A DNA stretch of 64,000 nt. Origin: Azospirillum oryzae (GTDB lineage Bacteria; Pseudomonadota; Alphaproteobacteria; Azospirillales; Azospirillaceae). The DNA lies in the NCBI RefSeq assembly GCF_008364795.1, contig NZ_VTTM01000002.1, positions 1,084,590 through 1,148,589 on the forward strand, in the 5' to 3' direction. The notes under the pieces were generated by a model that saw nothing but the letters and a program-made list of their open reading frames with translations, searched no databases and was not told the origin of the DNA. Positions 17,796 to 28,170 of the stretch are shown here, in pieces. Positions within the stretch are counted from its first letter, which is position 1. Every line of letters starts with the position of its first letter. Made by a program: the position numbers and the translations under genes.

Positions 17796-19229
17796 TCAGG
17801 CGGCGGTGCCGCCAACGGTCAGGCCTTCCAGCTTCAGCGTCGGCTGGCCGACGCCGACCGGTACGCCCTGGCCGTCCTTGCCGCAGGTGCCGACGCCGGG
17901 GTCGAGGCGGCTGTCGTTGCCGATCATCGAAACCTTGGTCAGGCTGTCCGGCCCGTTGCCGATCAGGGTGGCGCCCTTCACGGCGGGACCCAGCTTGCCG
18001 TCCTCGATCAGGTAGGCCTCGCTAGCGGAGAAGACGAACTTGCCGTTGGTGATGTCGACCTGACCGCCGCCGAAGTTCTTGGCATAGATGCCCTTCTTGA
18101 CGGAGGCGATGATCTCTTCCGGCGTGTGGTTGCCGTTGCGCATCACCGTGTTGGTCATGCGCGGCATCGGGTTGTAGGCGAAGCTCTGGCGCCGGCCGTT
18201 GCCGGTCGGGCGCATCCCCATCAGGCGGGCGTTCATGCGGTCCTGCATGAAGCCGACCAGGATGCCGTCCTCGATCAGCGTGGTGCACTGGCCGGGCGTG
18301 CCCTCGTCGTCGACGCTGATGGAACCGCGCGAGTTCTCGATGGTGCCGTCATCGACGATGGTCACGCCGGGGGCCGCGATGCGCTGGCCCATCAGCCCGG
18401 AGAAGGCGGAGGTCTTCTTGCGGTTGAAGTCACCCTCCAGCCCGTGACCGATGGCCTCGTGCAGCAGGATGCCGGGCCAGCCGCTGCCCAGGACCACCGT
18501 CATCTCACCCGCCGGGGCCGGGACGGAGGCGAGGTTGACCAGCGCCTGCCGCAGCGCCTCGTCGACGAAGCCGCGCCAGGTCTCCGGCTGGATGTAGTGT
18601 TCGTAGGTGACTCGGCCGCCGCCGCCATAGCCGCCGGTTTCCATCCGGTCGCCCTCGGCCACCACGACGGAGACGTTCAGGCGGACCAGCGGACGCAGGT
18701 CGGCGACGCGCACGCCGTCGGCGCGCATGATCTGCACCGCCTGCCATTCGCCGCTGATCGAGCAGCTGACCTGCCGCACCCGCTCGTCCTTGGCGCGGGC
18801 ATAGGCATCGATGTCGGCCAGCAGCTTCACCTTTTCCTCGAAGGGAACGAGGTGAAGGGGGTTGTCGGGGATGTAGAGCGCGCGGTTGGTGCCGGCCGGC
18901 GGTTCCGCCAGCGTGCCGGTGTGGCCGGCCTGCACGGCGCGCACGGTGGCCGCGGCGCGGCGGATCGCATCTTCCGACAGGTTGCTGGCATGGGCGTAGC
19001 CGGTCGCCTCGCCGGCGATGGCGCGCAGGCCGAACCCCTGGGTGGTGTCGAAGCTGGCGGACTTCAGCTTCCCATCGTCCCAGCCCAGCGACTCGCTCTG
19101 GGCGTATTCGAGATAAAGCTCCCCATCGTCGGCACTGTGCAGGGCGTCCTGCACGACGCCTTCCACGCGGGCGCGGTCCATGCCGGCGCGGTTGAAGAAG
19201 AGATCGTCGGTGACGGCAAGCGCGCTCAT
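17796..19229 (-). CDS. tldD: Metalloprotease TldD
   Basis: Zinc protease subunit of the TldD/TldE complex, which degrades unfolded peptides and in some bacteria matures microcins or helps degrade the antitoxin CcdA. The 477-residue product carries the metal-binding motif HEAIGH at 257-262 inside GILLHEAIGHGLEGDFNRK, and C-terminal stretches AKNFGGGQVDITNGKF and SRLDPGVGTCGKDGQ typical of TldD rather than TldE. Start ATG at 19229 has GGAG six bases upstream; the longer open frame upstream is not protein-like. Its partner TldE (PmbA) is not in the window. It is divergent from the DUF3422 gene. Confidence 0.93.
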   Translation of the reverse strand: MSALAVTDDLFFNRAGMDRARVEGVVQDALHSADDGELYLEYAQSESLGWDDGKLKSASFDTTQGFGLRAIAGEATGYAHASNLSEDAIRRAAATVRAVQAGHTGTLAEPPAGTNRALYIPDNPLHLVPFEEKVKLLADIDAYARAKDERVRQVSCSISGEWQAVQIMRADGVRVADLRPLVRLNVSVVVAEGDRMETGGYGGGGRVTYEHYIQPETWRGFVDEALRQALVNLASVPAPAGEMTVVLGSGWPGILLHEAIGHGLEGDFNRKKTSAFSGLMGQRIAAPGVTIVDDGTIENSRGSISVDDEGTPGQCTTLIEDGILVGFMQDRMNARLMGMRPTGNGRRQSFAYNPMPRMTNTVMRNGNHTPEEIIASVKKGIYAKNFGGGQVDITNGKFVFSASEAYLIEDGKLGPAVKGATLIGNGPDSLTKVSMIGNDSRLDPGVGTCGKDGQGVPVGVGQPTLKLEGLTVGGTAA

Positions 19230-19458
19230 GAAAACTCCGAACCTGTGATGGGGCGGAACCCGGTCTGCCCGGCCCGATGGCTTGTGCCGGCCTTGTTCCA
19301 TGGTAGGACACAGTGTCATAGCGGGCGGTCTCGCGCCGCACCGTACGATGTGTTCTAACGGACTGACTATAGTGTGGCGACGCTGGCGCGATCCGGCAAG
19401 TTCGCCGATGCCGGATTGTGTATCCTCACGGTACGGTGCTGGGATGGCGGAGGAAAGC

Positions 19459-20838
19459 ATGGGCGACGGAGCGGTGCGGACGACCACGGATACCCTGAAC
19501 CGCGCCGGCGCCTCCGGAATCGGTGCCGGCATGACCGGGCCGCGTCCGCTGCGGGACCATCCGCTGCGGCAGACGCTGACCAACGAGGTCCATGCCCGGC
19601 CACCCGAATCGCTGGCCGCGCCGGTGCGCGCCACCATGTTGGCGATGCTGTCGGGGGAGGGCGCGGCGGAGTCCGACCGCCGCCATCTGGAGGCGCTGTG
19701 CGACTGGGCCGGCGTGGTCCGGCCGCCGCAGGGCGCCACCCACCACAGCGCCTCCTTCGGCAGCTTTCACCTGAAGTGGGAGCGGCATACGGAATTCTCG
19801 GCCTGGACTGTCTTCCGCCCCAGCGCGATGCCGGCCGGCTCCCTGGCCGATCCATTCCTGGAGCCGGCGCTGCACGCCCTGCCGCGCGACTGGCTGGCCG
19901 GATTGCCGGGCGAGCTGCTGGTCGGCATCCATGTCGCCGTGCTCTCCCCCGACCAGCCGGAGCCGTCCCCCAACATGATGGCGGCGATGTTCGGGTCGGA
20001 AAGCTATGTCGGGTCGCGGATCGCCGGCCGGTCGGCGACCGCCTGGACCGACTTCCGCATCCACGGCGATGGTTTTTCCCGGATGCTGGTCGCCGACCAT
20101 TCGATGACGCCGCGACAGACCGGCCGCGTCGTCCAGCGGCTGCTGGAAATCGAGACCTACCGCGTGCTGGCCTTGCTGGCCCTGCCGATGGCCCGCGGCG
20201 TGCTGCCCCGCATCGGCCCGATCGAGGCCGGGCTGTCCGACGTCACCACCCGCATCGCCAGCCTGCGCGGCCTGCAGGACGAACGCGACCTGCTGGACCG
20301 CCTGACCCTGCTGGCGGCCCAGACCGAGCAGATCTCCGCCGAGACCGCCTATCGATTCGGCGCCGCCCGCGCCTACTACGAGCTGGTGGAGCGGCGAATC
20401 GAGGAACTGCGCGAGATCCGGATCGAGGGGTTGCAGACCATCCAGGAGTTCATGGACCGCCGCCTGAACCCGGCGATCCGCACCTGCGAGGCGGTGGAGC
20501 AGCGTCTCGATTCGCTCTCGCAGCGCGTCGCGCGGGCCAGCAACCTGCTGCGTACCCGTGTCGAGATCGCTGTGGAGGGTCAGAACGCCGAACTTCTCCA
20601 GTCGATGGACCGCCGTGCGCAGTTGCAACTGCGCCTGCAGGAGACGGTCGAGGGGCTGTCGGTTGTGGCGATCAGCTATTACCTCGTCGGCATCGTCGGC
20701 TATGCGGCGAAAGGGCTGAAGGGCTTCGGGCTCAAGGTCGATCCCGACATGCTGGTTGGGGTGATGATCCCCATCGTCATCGCCTTCGTCTGGTCGGGCG
20801 TGCGCCGGATTCGCAAGGTGCTGGTCGGCGGGCATTGA
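19459..20838 (+). CDS. DUF3422 family membrane protein
   Basis: A 459-residue protein of the DUF3422 family, common in Alphaproteobacteria and of unknown function. Family features are LRQTLTNEVHARPPE near the N-terminus, a helical coiled-coil-like middle (YELVERRIEELREIRIEGLQTIQEFMDRRL), and two C-terminal membrane helices (VVAISYYLVGIVGYAAKG and MLVGVMIPIVIAFVWSGV). The start at 19459 follows GGAGG by five bases, better than an in-frame ATG 15 bases upstream. Divergent from tldD across ~230 bases. Inner-membrane location with a cytoplasmic body is inferred from the helices. Confidence 0.85.
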   Translation: MGDGAVRTTTDTLNRAGASGIGAGMTGPRPLRDHPLRQTLTNEVHARPPESLAAPVRATMLAMLSGEGAAESDRRHLEALCDWAGVVRPPQGATHHSASFGSFHLKWERHTEFSAWTVFRPSAMPAGSLADPFLEPALHALPRDWLAGLPGELLVGIHVAVLSPDQPEPSPNMMAAMFGSESYVGSRIAGRSATAWTDFRIHGDGFSRMLVADHSMTPRQTGRVVQRLLEIETYRVLALLALPMARGVLPRIGPIEAGLSDVTTRIASLRGLQDERDLLDRLTLLAAQTEQISAETAYRFGAARAYYELVERRIEELREIRIEGLQTIQEFMDRRLNPAIRTCEAVEQRLDSLSQRVARASNLLRTRVEIAVEGQNAELLQSMDRRAQLQLRLQETVEGLSVVAISYYLVGIVGYAAKGLKGFGLKVDPDMLVGVMIPIVIAFVWSGVRRIRKVLVGGH

Positions 20839-21530
20839 GGGGCGCGGCGTCAGTTTGCCAATTTTCTAGGGCAAGTTTGACCCCCACCTAACCTCCCCCG
20901 CTGGGCGGTGGAGGGGCTGCCGCCACTCTCCCGCATCAGCACTTGTCCCCTCCCCCGCCCAGCTCTCGCACAGAGCTTTGCTTTGTGCTGACGCGGCAGG
21001 CGGACCGTAGGTCCGCTGAGAGCGGGGGGAGGGTTAGGGTGGGGGCAAGCGCCTATCACCTTCGCTCACCTAGCCCGAAGCCGGAACTTTCCCCATCCTT
21101 ACCTCCTGAGTCGCCCCCAAGCGCCGCAACAATCCTGCGCGCTGTCCGCGATCCACCCTCTGATCCTTTCCTGCGTCCATTCCGGCAAAAATCCGCATGT
21201 CCAACGGACTGCGGCGGAATGTCGCATGGCATGACCCCAGCCTGTGCTCAACCTTTATCCGCACGGCCCATCCGAATGTGAGGAAAAGTCTATGCATACA
21301 GTGGGAGAGAGGAAAGGCTTGTAACCCAGCGGGGCGCGGGGATAAGCTCCGGCTGCGGGTATATGTCGCGCTAAGATGGCGTGATCCCTGCATAAACTGG
21401 CGTTCGCTGATAAGCCCAACCATGGACCGCGCGAACAGATATTGGTCCGGACCAACAGGGCGGAGGGAGCGTCGGCGGGAAGAGACGACCGCGTGCCATG
21501 ACGAGCGTCGCGGCTAAGAAGGGGTTGGGG
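20839..21530. other. Intergenic region before the oxidase operon
   Basis: About 690 bases without a credible gene. The first third holds the REP-like repeat pair (20881-21048). The rest must contain the promoter of coxB; short open frames on both strands (for example 21070-21423 minus) have no family features, poor starts and an unremarkable composition. No riboswitch or strong operator recognised. Confidence 0.6.
20881..21048. repeat. Second inverted pair of REP-like units
   Basis: CCCCCACCTAACCTCCCCCG at 20881-20900 is mirrored by AGCGGGGGGAGGGTTAGGGT at 21021-21040, extending to 21048. Between them are further palindromes, for example GCGGACC-GTA-GGTCCGC near 21000-21016. The arms match the units at 15926-16050. 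Confidence 0.65.
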
Positions 21531-22382
21531 ATGAGAAGGCAAAGCCTGTACGCCGCCGGCCTGGCGGCTGTGCTGTCGATGGTAGGGGGCTGGGGTGTGA
21601 CGACCGCCCTGGCGAACGAGCCGCGGCCGTGGGAGATGGGCATGCAGCCCTCCGCCTCGCCGGTCAAGCACCTGATGACCTCGTTCAACGACCTGCTGAC
21701 CGTCATCATCACGCTGATCGTGATCCTCGTCGCGGGCCTGCTGGCCTATTGCGTCGTCCGTTTCAACGCGAAGAGGAACCCGGTCCCGTCCAGGACCTCG
21801 CACCACACGCTGCTCGAGGTCGCCTGGACCGTGGTTCCGGTCATCATCCTGATCGTGATCGCCGTTCCGTCCTTCAAGCTGCTCTACGCGGCGGAGCGCA
21901 TTCCGCAGGCAGACATGACCATCAAGGTCACCGGTCACCAGTGGTACTGGGATTACGAATATCCCGACCACGGCAACATCACCTTCTCCAGCTACATGAT
22001 CCCCGAGACGGATCTGAAGCCCGGCCAGAAGCGCCTTCTGGAGGTCGACAACCGCGTGGTCGTGCCGGTGAACACCACCGTGCGCGTGCTGGTGACGGCG
22101 GGCGACGTGATCCATTCCTGGGCGGTTCCCGCCTTCGGCCTGAAGAAGGACGGCGTTCCCGGCCGCATCAACGAGACCTGGTTCAAGGCCGAGCGCGAAG
22201 GCGTCTATTACGGCCAGTGCTCCGAGATCTGCGGCACCAACCACGGCTTCATGCCGATCGCGGTGGAAGCCGTGTCCCGGGAAGCGTTCGACGCCTGGGT
22301 CGCCAAGGCCAAGACCGCCTTCGCGCCGAAGGATGGCGACCGCGACGTGGCGCAGCGCCCGACCGGCACGCTCGTCGAGTAA
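21531..22382 (+). CDS. coxB: Cytochrome c oxidase subunit II
   Basis: Copper-A subunit of an aa3-type cytochrome c oxidase. The 283-residue form starts with a signal peptide (MRRQSLYAAGLAAVLSMVGG, cleavage near ALA-NEP). Two membrane helices follow (about 50-75 and 90-115), then a periplasmic cupredoxin domain with VTGHQWYWDYEYPD and the CuA ligands in YYGQCSEICGTNHGFMPI. ATG 21531 follows AAGAAGGGG; an in-frame ATG at 21498 would add 11 residues and cannot be excluded. It is the first gene of the oxidase operon, preceded by a long intergenic region. Confidence 0.95.
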   Translation: MRRQSLYAAGLAAVLSMVGGWGVTTALANEPRPWEMGMQPSASPVKHLMTSFNDLLTVIITLIVILVAGLLAYCVVRFNAKRNPVPSRTSHHTLLEVAWTVVPVIILIVIAVPSFKLLYAAERIPQADMTIKVTGHQWYWDYEYPDHGNITFSSYMIPETDLKPGQKRLLEVDNRVVVPVNTTVRVLVTAGDVIHSWAVPAFGLKKDGVPGRINETWFKAEREGVYYGQCSEICGTNHGFMPIAVEAVSREAFDAWVAKAKTAFAPKDGDRDVAQRPTGTLVE

Positions 22383-22436
22383 ACGCGGGTCGAACAAGCG
22401 GACTTCGCAACGCCCGCCAGAGGGACGACGCGATAA

Positions 22437-24149
<1,713 letters not shown>

Positions 24150-24158
24150 GCATGCTAA

Positions 24159-24192
24159 CGGGCGGGCGTCGCCGCGAGGAGGCGCCCGCCCG
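24159..24192 (+). other. Hairpin between ctaD and ctaB
   Basis: A 10-base-pair GC stem (CGGGCGGGCG / CGCCCGCCCG) lies 10 bases after the ctaD stop and is followed by ATAAAAAGG, not by T's. It is therefore more likely an mRNA-stabilising or processing hairpin inside the operon than a terminator on this strand. Confidence 0.5.
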
Positions 24193-24300
24193 ATAAAAAG
24201 GGTACCAAGCCGAGCAGCCCGAAAATGGGCGCAGGCGGCCATGAAATGGCAGAGGGCGCCGGGGTGACGGACCGGGGTTAGAAGACGACAAGGACATGAT

Positions 24301-25212
24301 ATGACGGACGTGACGAACGAACTGACGCTCAACCATACCGGAGGGGCGTCGGCCGGTGATTTCATCGAGTTGCTCAAGCCGCGGGTCATGTCGCTTGTGG
24401 TCTTCACCGGGCTGGCCGGCATCGTGCTGGCGCCCGGCCATATCCACCCCTTCCTGGCGATGGTCGCCGTTCTGTGCATCGCCGTCGGTGCCGGCGCGTC
24501 GGGTGCCATCAACATGTGGTATGACCGCGACATCGACGCGGTGATGACCCGCACGGTGAAGCGCCCGATCCCCTCGGGCCGGGTCGAACCGGCGGAGGCT
24601 CTGGGCTTCGGCGTCACCCTGTCGGTTCTGTCGGTGGTGGTGATGGGGCTGGCCGTGAACTGGACGGCGGCGTCGCTGCTGGCGGTCACCATCGGCTTCT
24701 ACATCTTCGTCTACACCATGTGGCTGAAGCGCCGGACCCCGCAGAACATCGTGATCGGCGGGGCTGCCGGCGCCTTCCCGCCGATGATCGGCTGGGCCGC
24801 GGTGACCGGCACGGTCGACCTGCCGTCCATCCTGCTGTTCCTGCTGATCTTCCTGTGGACGCCGCCGCATTTCTGGGCGCTGGCCCTGTTCCGCAACGGC
24901 GACTACACCCGCGCCGGCGTGCCGATGATGCCGGTGGTGGCGGGGGAGGCGGCGACCAAGCGCCAGATGCTGCTCTACACGCTGATCCTGCTGCCGGTGG
25001 CCGCGGCGCCGTACTTCGTCGGCATCGCCGGACCGGTCTATCTGGCGGTGTCGGCCATCCTCGGCCTGATGTTCGTCGGCTGCGCCGTCCGCGTCCTGCG
25101 GGCCGCCGACGACAAGCCGGCCAAGAAGATGTTCGGTTTCTCGATCCTGTACCTGTTCCTGCTGTTCGCCGTGATGATGGGCGAGCAGTTGATCCTTGGA
25201 GGGTGGGCATGA
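24301..25212 (+). CDS. ctaB: Protoheme IX farnesyltransferase (heme O synthase)
   Basis: Integral membrane prenyltransferase that adds farnesyl to heme B, making heme O, the precursor of heme A for the oxidase. The 303 residues contain the family's polyprenyl-binding motif [19 protein letters not shown] with the later loop [20 protein letters not shown], plus the [18 protein letters not shown] segment. Start ATG follows AAGGA. The stop overlaps the next small ORF by four bases (ATGA), so the maturation genes form a tightly packed block. Confidence 0.96.
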   Translation: MTDVTNELTLNHTGGASAGDFIELLKPRVMSLVVFTGLAGIVLAPGHIHPFLAMVAVLCIAVGAGASGAINMWYDRDIDAVMTRTVKRPIPSGRVEPAEALGFGVTLSVLSVVVMGLAVNWTAASLLAVTIGFYIFVYTMWLKRRTPQNIVIGGAAGAFPPMIGWAAVTGTVDLPSILLFLLIFLWTPPHFWALALFRNGDYTRAGVPMMPVVAGEAATKRQMLLYTLILLPVAAAPYFVGIAGPVYLAVSAILGLMFVGCAVRVLRAADDKPAKKMFGFSILYLFLLFAVMMGEQLILGGWA

Positions 25213-25394
25213 CGGTGATGGAACGCGACGACCTGACCGATACCCGCACCTCGGTCGAAGAGCAAAGGCGGCAGGAGGCCGACCTTCGCGCCAAGAAGCT
25301 GCGGGGCCGCAATCTGGCGGTTCTGGCCGCGCTGCTGGCGCTGGTCGCCCTGTTCTACGCCATCACGGTGGTGCGGATGGGTGGGGCGCACTGA
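25209..25394 (+). CDS. Small oxidase-operon membrane protein (CoxF-like)
   Basis: A 61-residue protein with a charged N-terminal half ([23 protein letters not shown] in character) and one membrane helix ([21 protein letters not shown]). It overlaps ctaB by ATGA and ctaG by TGATG, so it is certainly translated with them. Small one-helix proteins at this position, sometimes named CoxF, are frequent in alphaproteobacterial oxidase operons and are presumed assembly factors; the name is by position and topology, not by a recognised motif. Confidence 0.8.
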   Translation: MTVMERDDLTDTRTSVEEQRRQEADLRAKKLRGRNLAVLAALLALVALFYAITVVRMGGAH

Positions 25395-26035
25395 TGGCCG
25401 GGCGCGACGACAAGCTGCGCCGCCGCAACCGCCTCATCCTCGGCTCCCTGTTCGGGATGGTGGCCGGGATGATCGGGCTGACCTACGCGTCTGTCCCGCT
25501 CTACTCCCTGTTCTGTTCCGTCACCGGTTTCGGCGGCACGACCCAGCGGGCGGAGCAGGCTGCGGCGCGCGTCGTCGACCGCAAGGTGACCATCCGCTTC
25601 AATGCCGACACCAACTCCGCCCTTCCCTGGTCCTTCAAGCCGGAGCAGAAGGAGCTGGTGCTGAAGCTGGGCGAAACCGGATTTGCCGCTTATCGCGCCG
25701 AGAACCGGGCGAACAAGCCCACTGTCGGCACCGCGGTCTACAACGTCACCCCCGAAAAGGCGGGCGTCTATTTCAACAAAATCCAATGCTTCTGCTTCGA
25801 CGAGCAGATCCTGGAGCCCGGTCAGGTCGTTGACATGCCGGTGACCTTCTTCGTCGATCCGTCGATGGCCGACGATGCGAACATGGACGACGTGACCACC
25901 ATCACGCTGTCCTACACCTTCTTCCGCGCCAAGGACAGCGAGGCCAAGCTTGCGCAGCACACGGCAGCCGCCACGTCCGAGGCACCGGGGGCAATCAAAC
26001 AAAAGGCGGAGCCGGGGGCGACCGCCACAAACTGA
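25394..26035 (+). CDS. ctaG: Cytochrome c oxidase copper chaperone CtaG/Cox11
   Basis: Membrane-anchored copper chaperone that delivers copper to the CuB site of subunit I. Of 213 residues, one N-terminal helix (LILGSLFGMVAGMIGLTYA) precedes a periplasmic beta domain. Conserved cysteines are seen in YSLFCSVTGFGGT and in KIQCFCFDEQILEPG (the CFCF copper site). Family stretches MPVTFFVDPS and TITLSYTFF are present. The last 25 residues are an Ala/Glu/Lys-rich tail. The start overlaps the preceding gene; coxC follows after 21 bases. Confidence 0.95.
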   Translation: MAGRDDKLRRRNRLILGSLFGMVAGMIGLTYASVPLYSLFCSVTGFGGTTQRAEQAAARVVDRKVTIRFNADTNSALPWSFKPEQKELVLKLGETGFAAYRAENRANKPTVGTAVYNVTPEKAGVYFNKIQCFCFDEQILEPGQVVDMPVTFFVDPSMADDANMDDVTTITLSYTFFRAKDSEAKLAQHTAAATSEAPGAIKQKAEPGATATN

Positions 26036-26056
26036 ACAATATGGGGTAGTGAGACG

Positions 26057-26932
26057 ATGGCCGACATCACCCACGGGCAAATGCCGCACGCCGAACCATC
26101 AGCCCATGAACCGGGCGCCGGCATCCCGCATCCCTACCATCTGCTGAAGCCCAGCCCCTGGCCGCTGATCGGCGCATTTTCCGGCGGGCTTCTGGCGACC
26201 GGGCTGGTCATCTTCATGCACGGCGGCGGCAAGTTCCTGCTGGTGCTGGGAATACTGGCCATCCTGGTGACGATGTTCGGCTGGTGGCGATCCGTCATCC
26301 GCGAGTCGGTGGTGGAGCATGCACACACGCCGGTGGTGAAGATCGGCCTGCGCTATGGCATGGCGCTGTTCATCGCGTCGGAGGTGATGTTCTTCGCCGC
26401 CTTCTTTTGGGCCTTCTTCCATGCGGCGCTGGAGCCCAAGGTTTCGCCGATCAATCCCGACGCCATCTGGCCGCCGCCGAACGTGCATGTCATCGACCCG
26501 TTCGACATGCCGCTGATGATGACGCTGACGCTGCTGCTGTCGGGCGTGACCGTCACCTGGGCGCACCATGCAATTCTCGAGGGACAGAACCGGACGGCCG
26601 CCAAGGCGCTGGGGCTGACCGTTCTGCTGGGCGCGCTGTTCACCTTCTTCCAGGGCTATGAGTACGTCCACGCCGCCTTCAAGTTCACCGACGGCATCTT
26701 TCCGTCGACCTTCTACATGGCGACCGGCTTCCACGGCTTCCATGTGCTGGTCGGCACCATCTTCCTGGCGGTCTGCTGGGTGCGCACGGTGAAGGGGCAC
26801 TTCACGCCGGAAAGCCATTTCGGTTTCGAGGCGGCGGCCTGGTACTGGCACTTCGTCGACGTCGTCTGGCTGTTCCTGTTCGTGTCGGTCTATTGGTGGG
26901 GTGGTCATGGCGGTGTGATCGCCGCACACTGA
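26057..26932 (+). CDS. coxC: Cytochrome c oxidase subunit III
   Basis: Seven-helix non-catalytic oxidase subunit, 291 residues. Typical stretches are HPYHLLKPSPWPLIGAFS at the N-terminus, RYGMALFIASEVMFFAAFFWAFFHAAL, EYVHAAFKFTDGIFPSTFYM and the C-terminal AAAWYWHFVDVVWLFLFV. It completes the core oxidase (CoxB, CtaD, CoxC) in one operon with its heme and copper maturation factors. A 69-base gap separates it from the DUF983 gene. Confidence 0.96.
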   Translation: MADITHGQMPHAEPSAHEPGAGIPHPYHLLKPSPWPLIGAFSGGLLATGLVIFMHGGGKFLLVLGILAILVTMFGWWRSVIRESVVEHAHTPVVKIGLRYGMALFIASEVMFFAAFFWAFFHAALEPKVSPINPDAIWPPPNVHVIDPFDMPLMMTLTLLLSGVTVTWAHHAILEGQNRTAAKALGLTVLLGALFTFFQGYEYVHAAFKFTDGIFPSTFYMATGFHGFHVLVGTIFLAVCWVRTVKGHFTPESHFGFEAAAWYWHFVDVVWLFLFVSVYWWGGHGGVIAAH

Positions 26933-27001
26933 CGCCACCGGTGCCGAGCCGTTCCGGCGGCCCATATGTCTGCCGGAACGGTCCGAACGGGAGTTCATTG
27001 C

Positions 27002-27373
27002 GTGATCGATCTGTACCCCAGAGTTTCCCCATTGTCGGCGGGCCTGCGCAGCGCGTGCCCGCGCTGCGGCAAGGGGCGGCTGTTCGACGGCTATCTGACG
27101 GTGGCGGAGCGCTGCAATGTCTGCGACCTGGATTTCTCGCAGGTCGACAGCGGCGATGGGCCTGCGGTCTTCCTGATCTTCATCCTGGGTTTCCTTGTGG
27201 TGCCGGTGGCGCTGTGGGTGTCGATGACGGTGGACTGGCCGCTGTGGCTGCATGCCATCGTCTGGAGCATCGTCGTGCTGGCGCTGACGCTGGGCATGCT
27301 GCGGCCCGCGAAGGCCTATGTCGTCGCCTTGCAGTACCGCTATCGCCGCAGCGAAGTGGAGAAGGGTTCGTGA
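27002..27373 (+). CDS. DUF983 zinc-ribbon membrane protein
   Basis: A 123-residue DUF983 protein, a family regularly found in alphaproteobacterial oxidase operons without a defined role. It has an N-terminal four-cysteine motif (CPRCGKGRLFDGYLTV followed by CNVC), likely a zinc ribbon, and two membrane helices (FLIFILGFLVVPVALWV and LHAIVWSIVVLALTLG). The GTG start is preceded by GGGAG at eight bases; an ATG at 26966 would add 12 residues without family resemblance. Its stop overlaps the SURF1 start (GTGA). Confidence 0.88.
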   Translation: MIDLYPRVSPLSAGLRSACPRCGKGRLFDGYLTVAERCNVCDLDFSQVDSGDGPAVFLIFILGFLVVPVALWVSMTVDWPLWLHAIVWSIVVLALTLGMLRPAKAYVVALQYRYRRSEVEKGS

Positions 27374-28170
27374 GTGCCGCCGCCGCCGAAGCAGGCGAGC
27401 GGCGCCGCTTTCGCCCGTCGCTGGGGGCAACGCTGGTCACTCTCGCCGGGTTGGCGGTGACCATCGGGCTCGGCACATGGCAGCTGGAGCGGCTGCAGTG
27501 GAAACAGGTTCTGATCGCCCGGATCGACCGGCAGATGGCCGAACCGGCGGTGCCTTTCCCCGCCCGCATCGATGATCCGGCAGTGTGGGAGTTCCGCCCG
27601 GTGACGCTGGCGGGACGCTTCCTGAACGACAAGGAAATGCTGCTGATCGCCCGCCCGCATCAGGGACAGGTGGGCTACGAAGTGCTGACTCCGTTTCGGC
27701 GGGTGGATGGGGCCGGCATCGTACTGGTCAACCGCGGTTTCGTGCCGATGGACCGCCGCGATCCCTCGACCCGCACCGCTGCGCGGGTCGAGGGGGAGGT
27801 GAGCGTCAAGGGCATCGTTCGCGTGCCGCAGCCTGCCGGATTCTTCCAACCCGGCAATGGGACCCCGTCGCCGGGTTCCGCCTGGATGCGCGCCGATCCG
27901 TCGGCGATGGCGGCTGCGCTTTCGCTGGGCGAGGTGGCTCCCGTGGTGGTGGAGATGCTGCCGGGGCAGGGGGCCGGGCTGCCCGGCGCGCCGGCCGGAA
28001 CGCTGGCGGGGATTGCGCCGCGGGTGGAACTGCCGAACAACCACCTGCAGTATGCCTTGACCTGGTATGGGCTTGCGGTGACGCTCGCCGGGATCTACGT
28101 GCTGTCACAGCGCAAGCGCGCCGACACCGGAACCGACGGACGACCCGATGACCGCATATCAGGAGCTTGA
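27370..28170 (+). CDS. surf1: SURF1 family oxidase assembly protein
   Basis: Inner-membrane factor that helps insert heme A into subunit I. The 266 residues begin at a GTG overlapping the DUF983 stop. An N-terminal helix (LVTLAGLAVTIGLGTWQLERL) contains the family signature GTWQLxRLxWK, a periplasmic domain carries ILVNRGFVP-type sequence (IVLVNRGFVPMDRRDP), and the C-terminal helix follows NNHLQYALTWYGLAVTLAGIY. The gene overlaps the start of the carboxypeptidase gene by 23 bases, linking that peptidase to the oxidase operon. Confidence 0.93.
   Translation: MSAAAAEAGERRRFRPSLGATLVTLAGLAVTIGLGTWQLERLQWKQVLIARIDRQMAEPAVPFPARIDDPAVWEFRPVTLAGRFLNDKEMLLIARPHQGQVGYEVLTPFRRVDGAGIVLVNRGFVPMDRRDPSTRTAARVEGEVSVKGIVRVPQPAGFFQPGNGTPSPGSAWMRADPSAMAAALSLGEVAPVVVEMLPGQGAGLPGAPAGTLAGIAPRVELPNNHLQYALTWYGLAVTLAGIYVLSQRKRADTGTDGRPDDRISGA

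Noticed and set aside
21070-21423. 117-codon minus-strand frame in the gap before coxB
   Set aside because: No ribosome site, no family features, composition like non-coding DNA.
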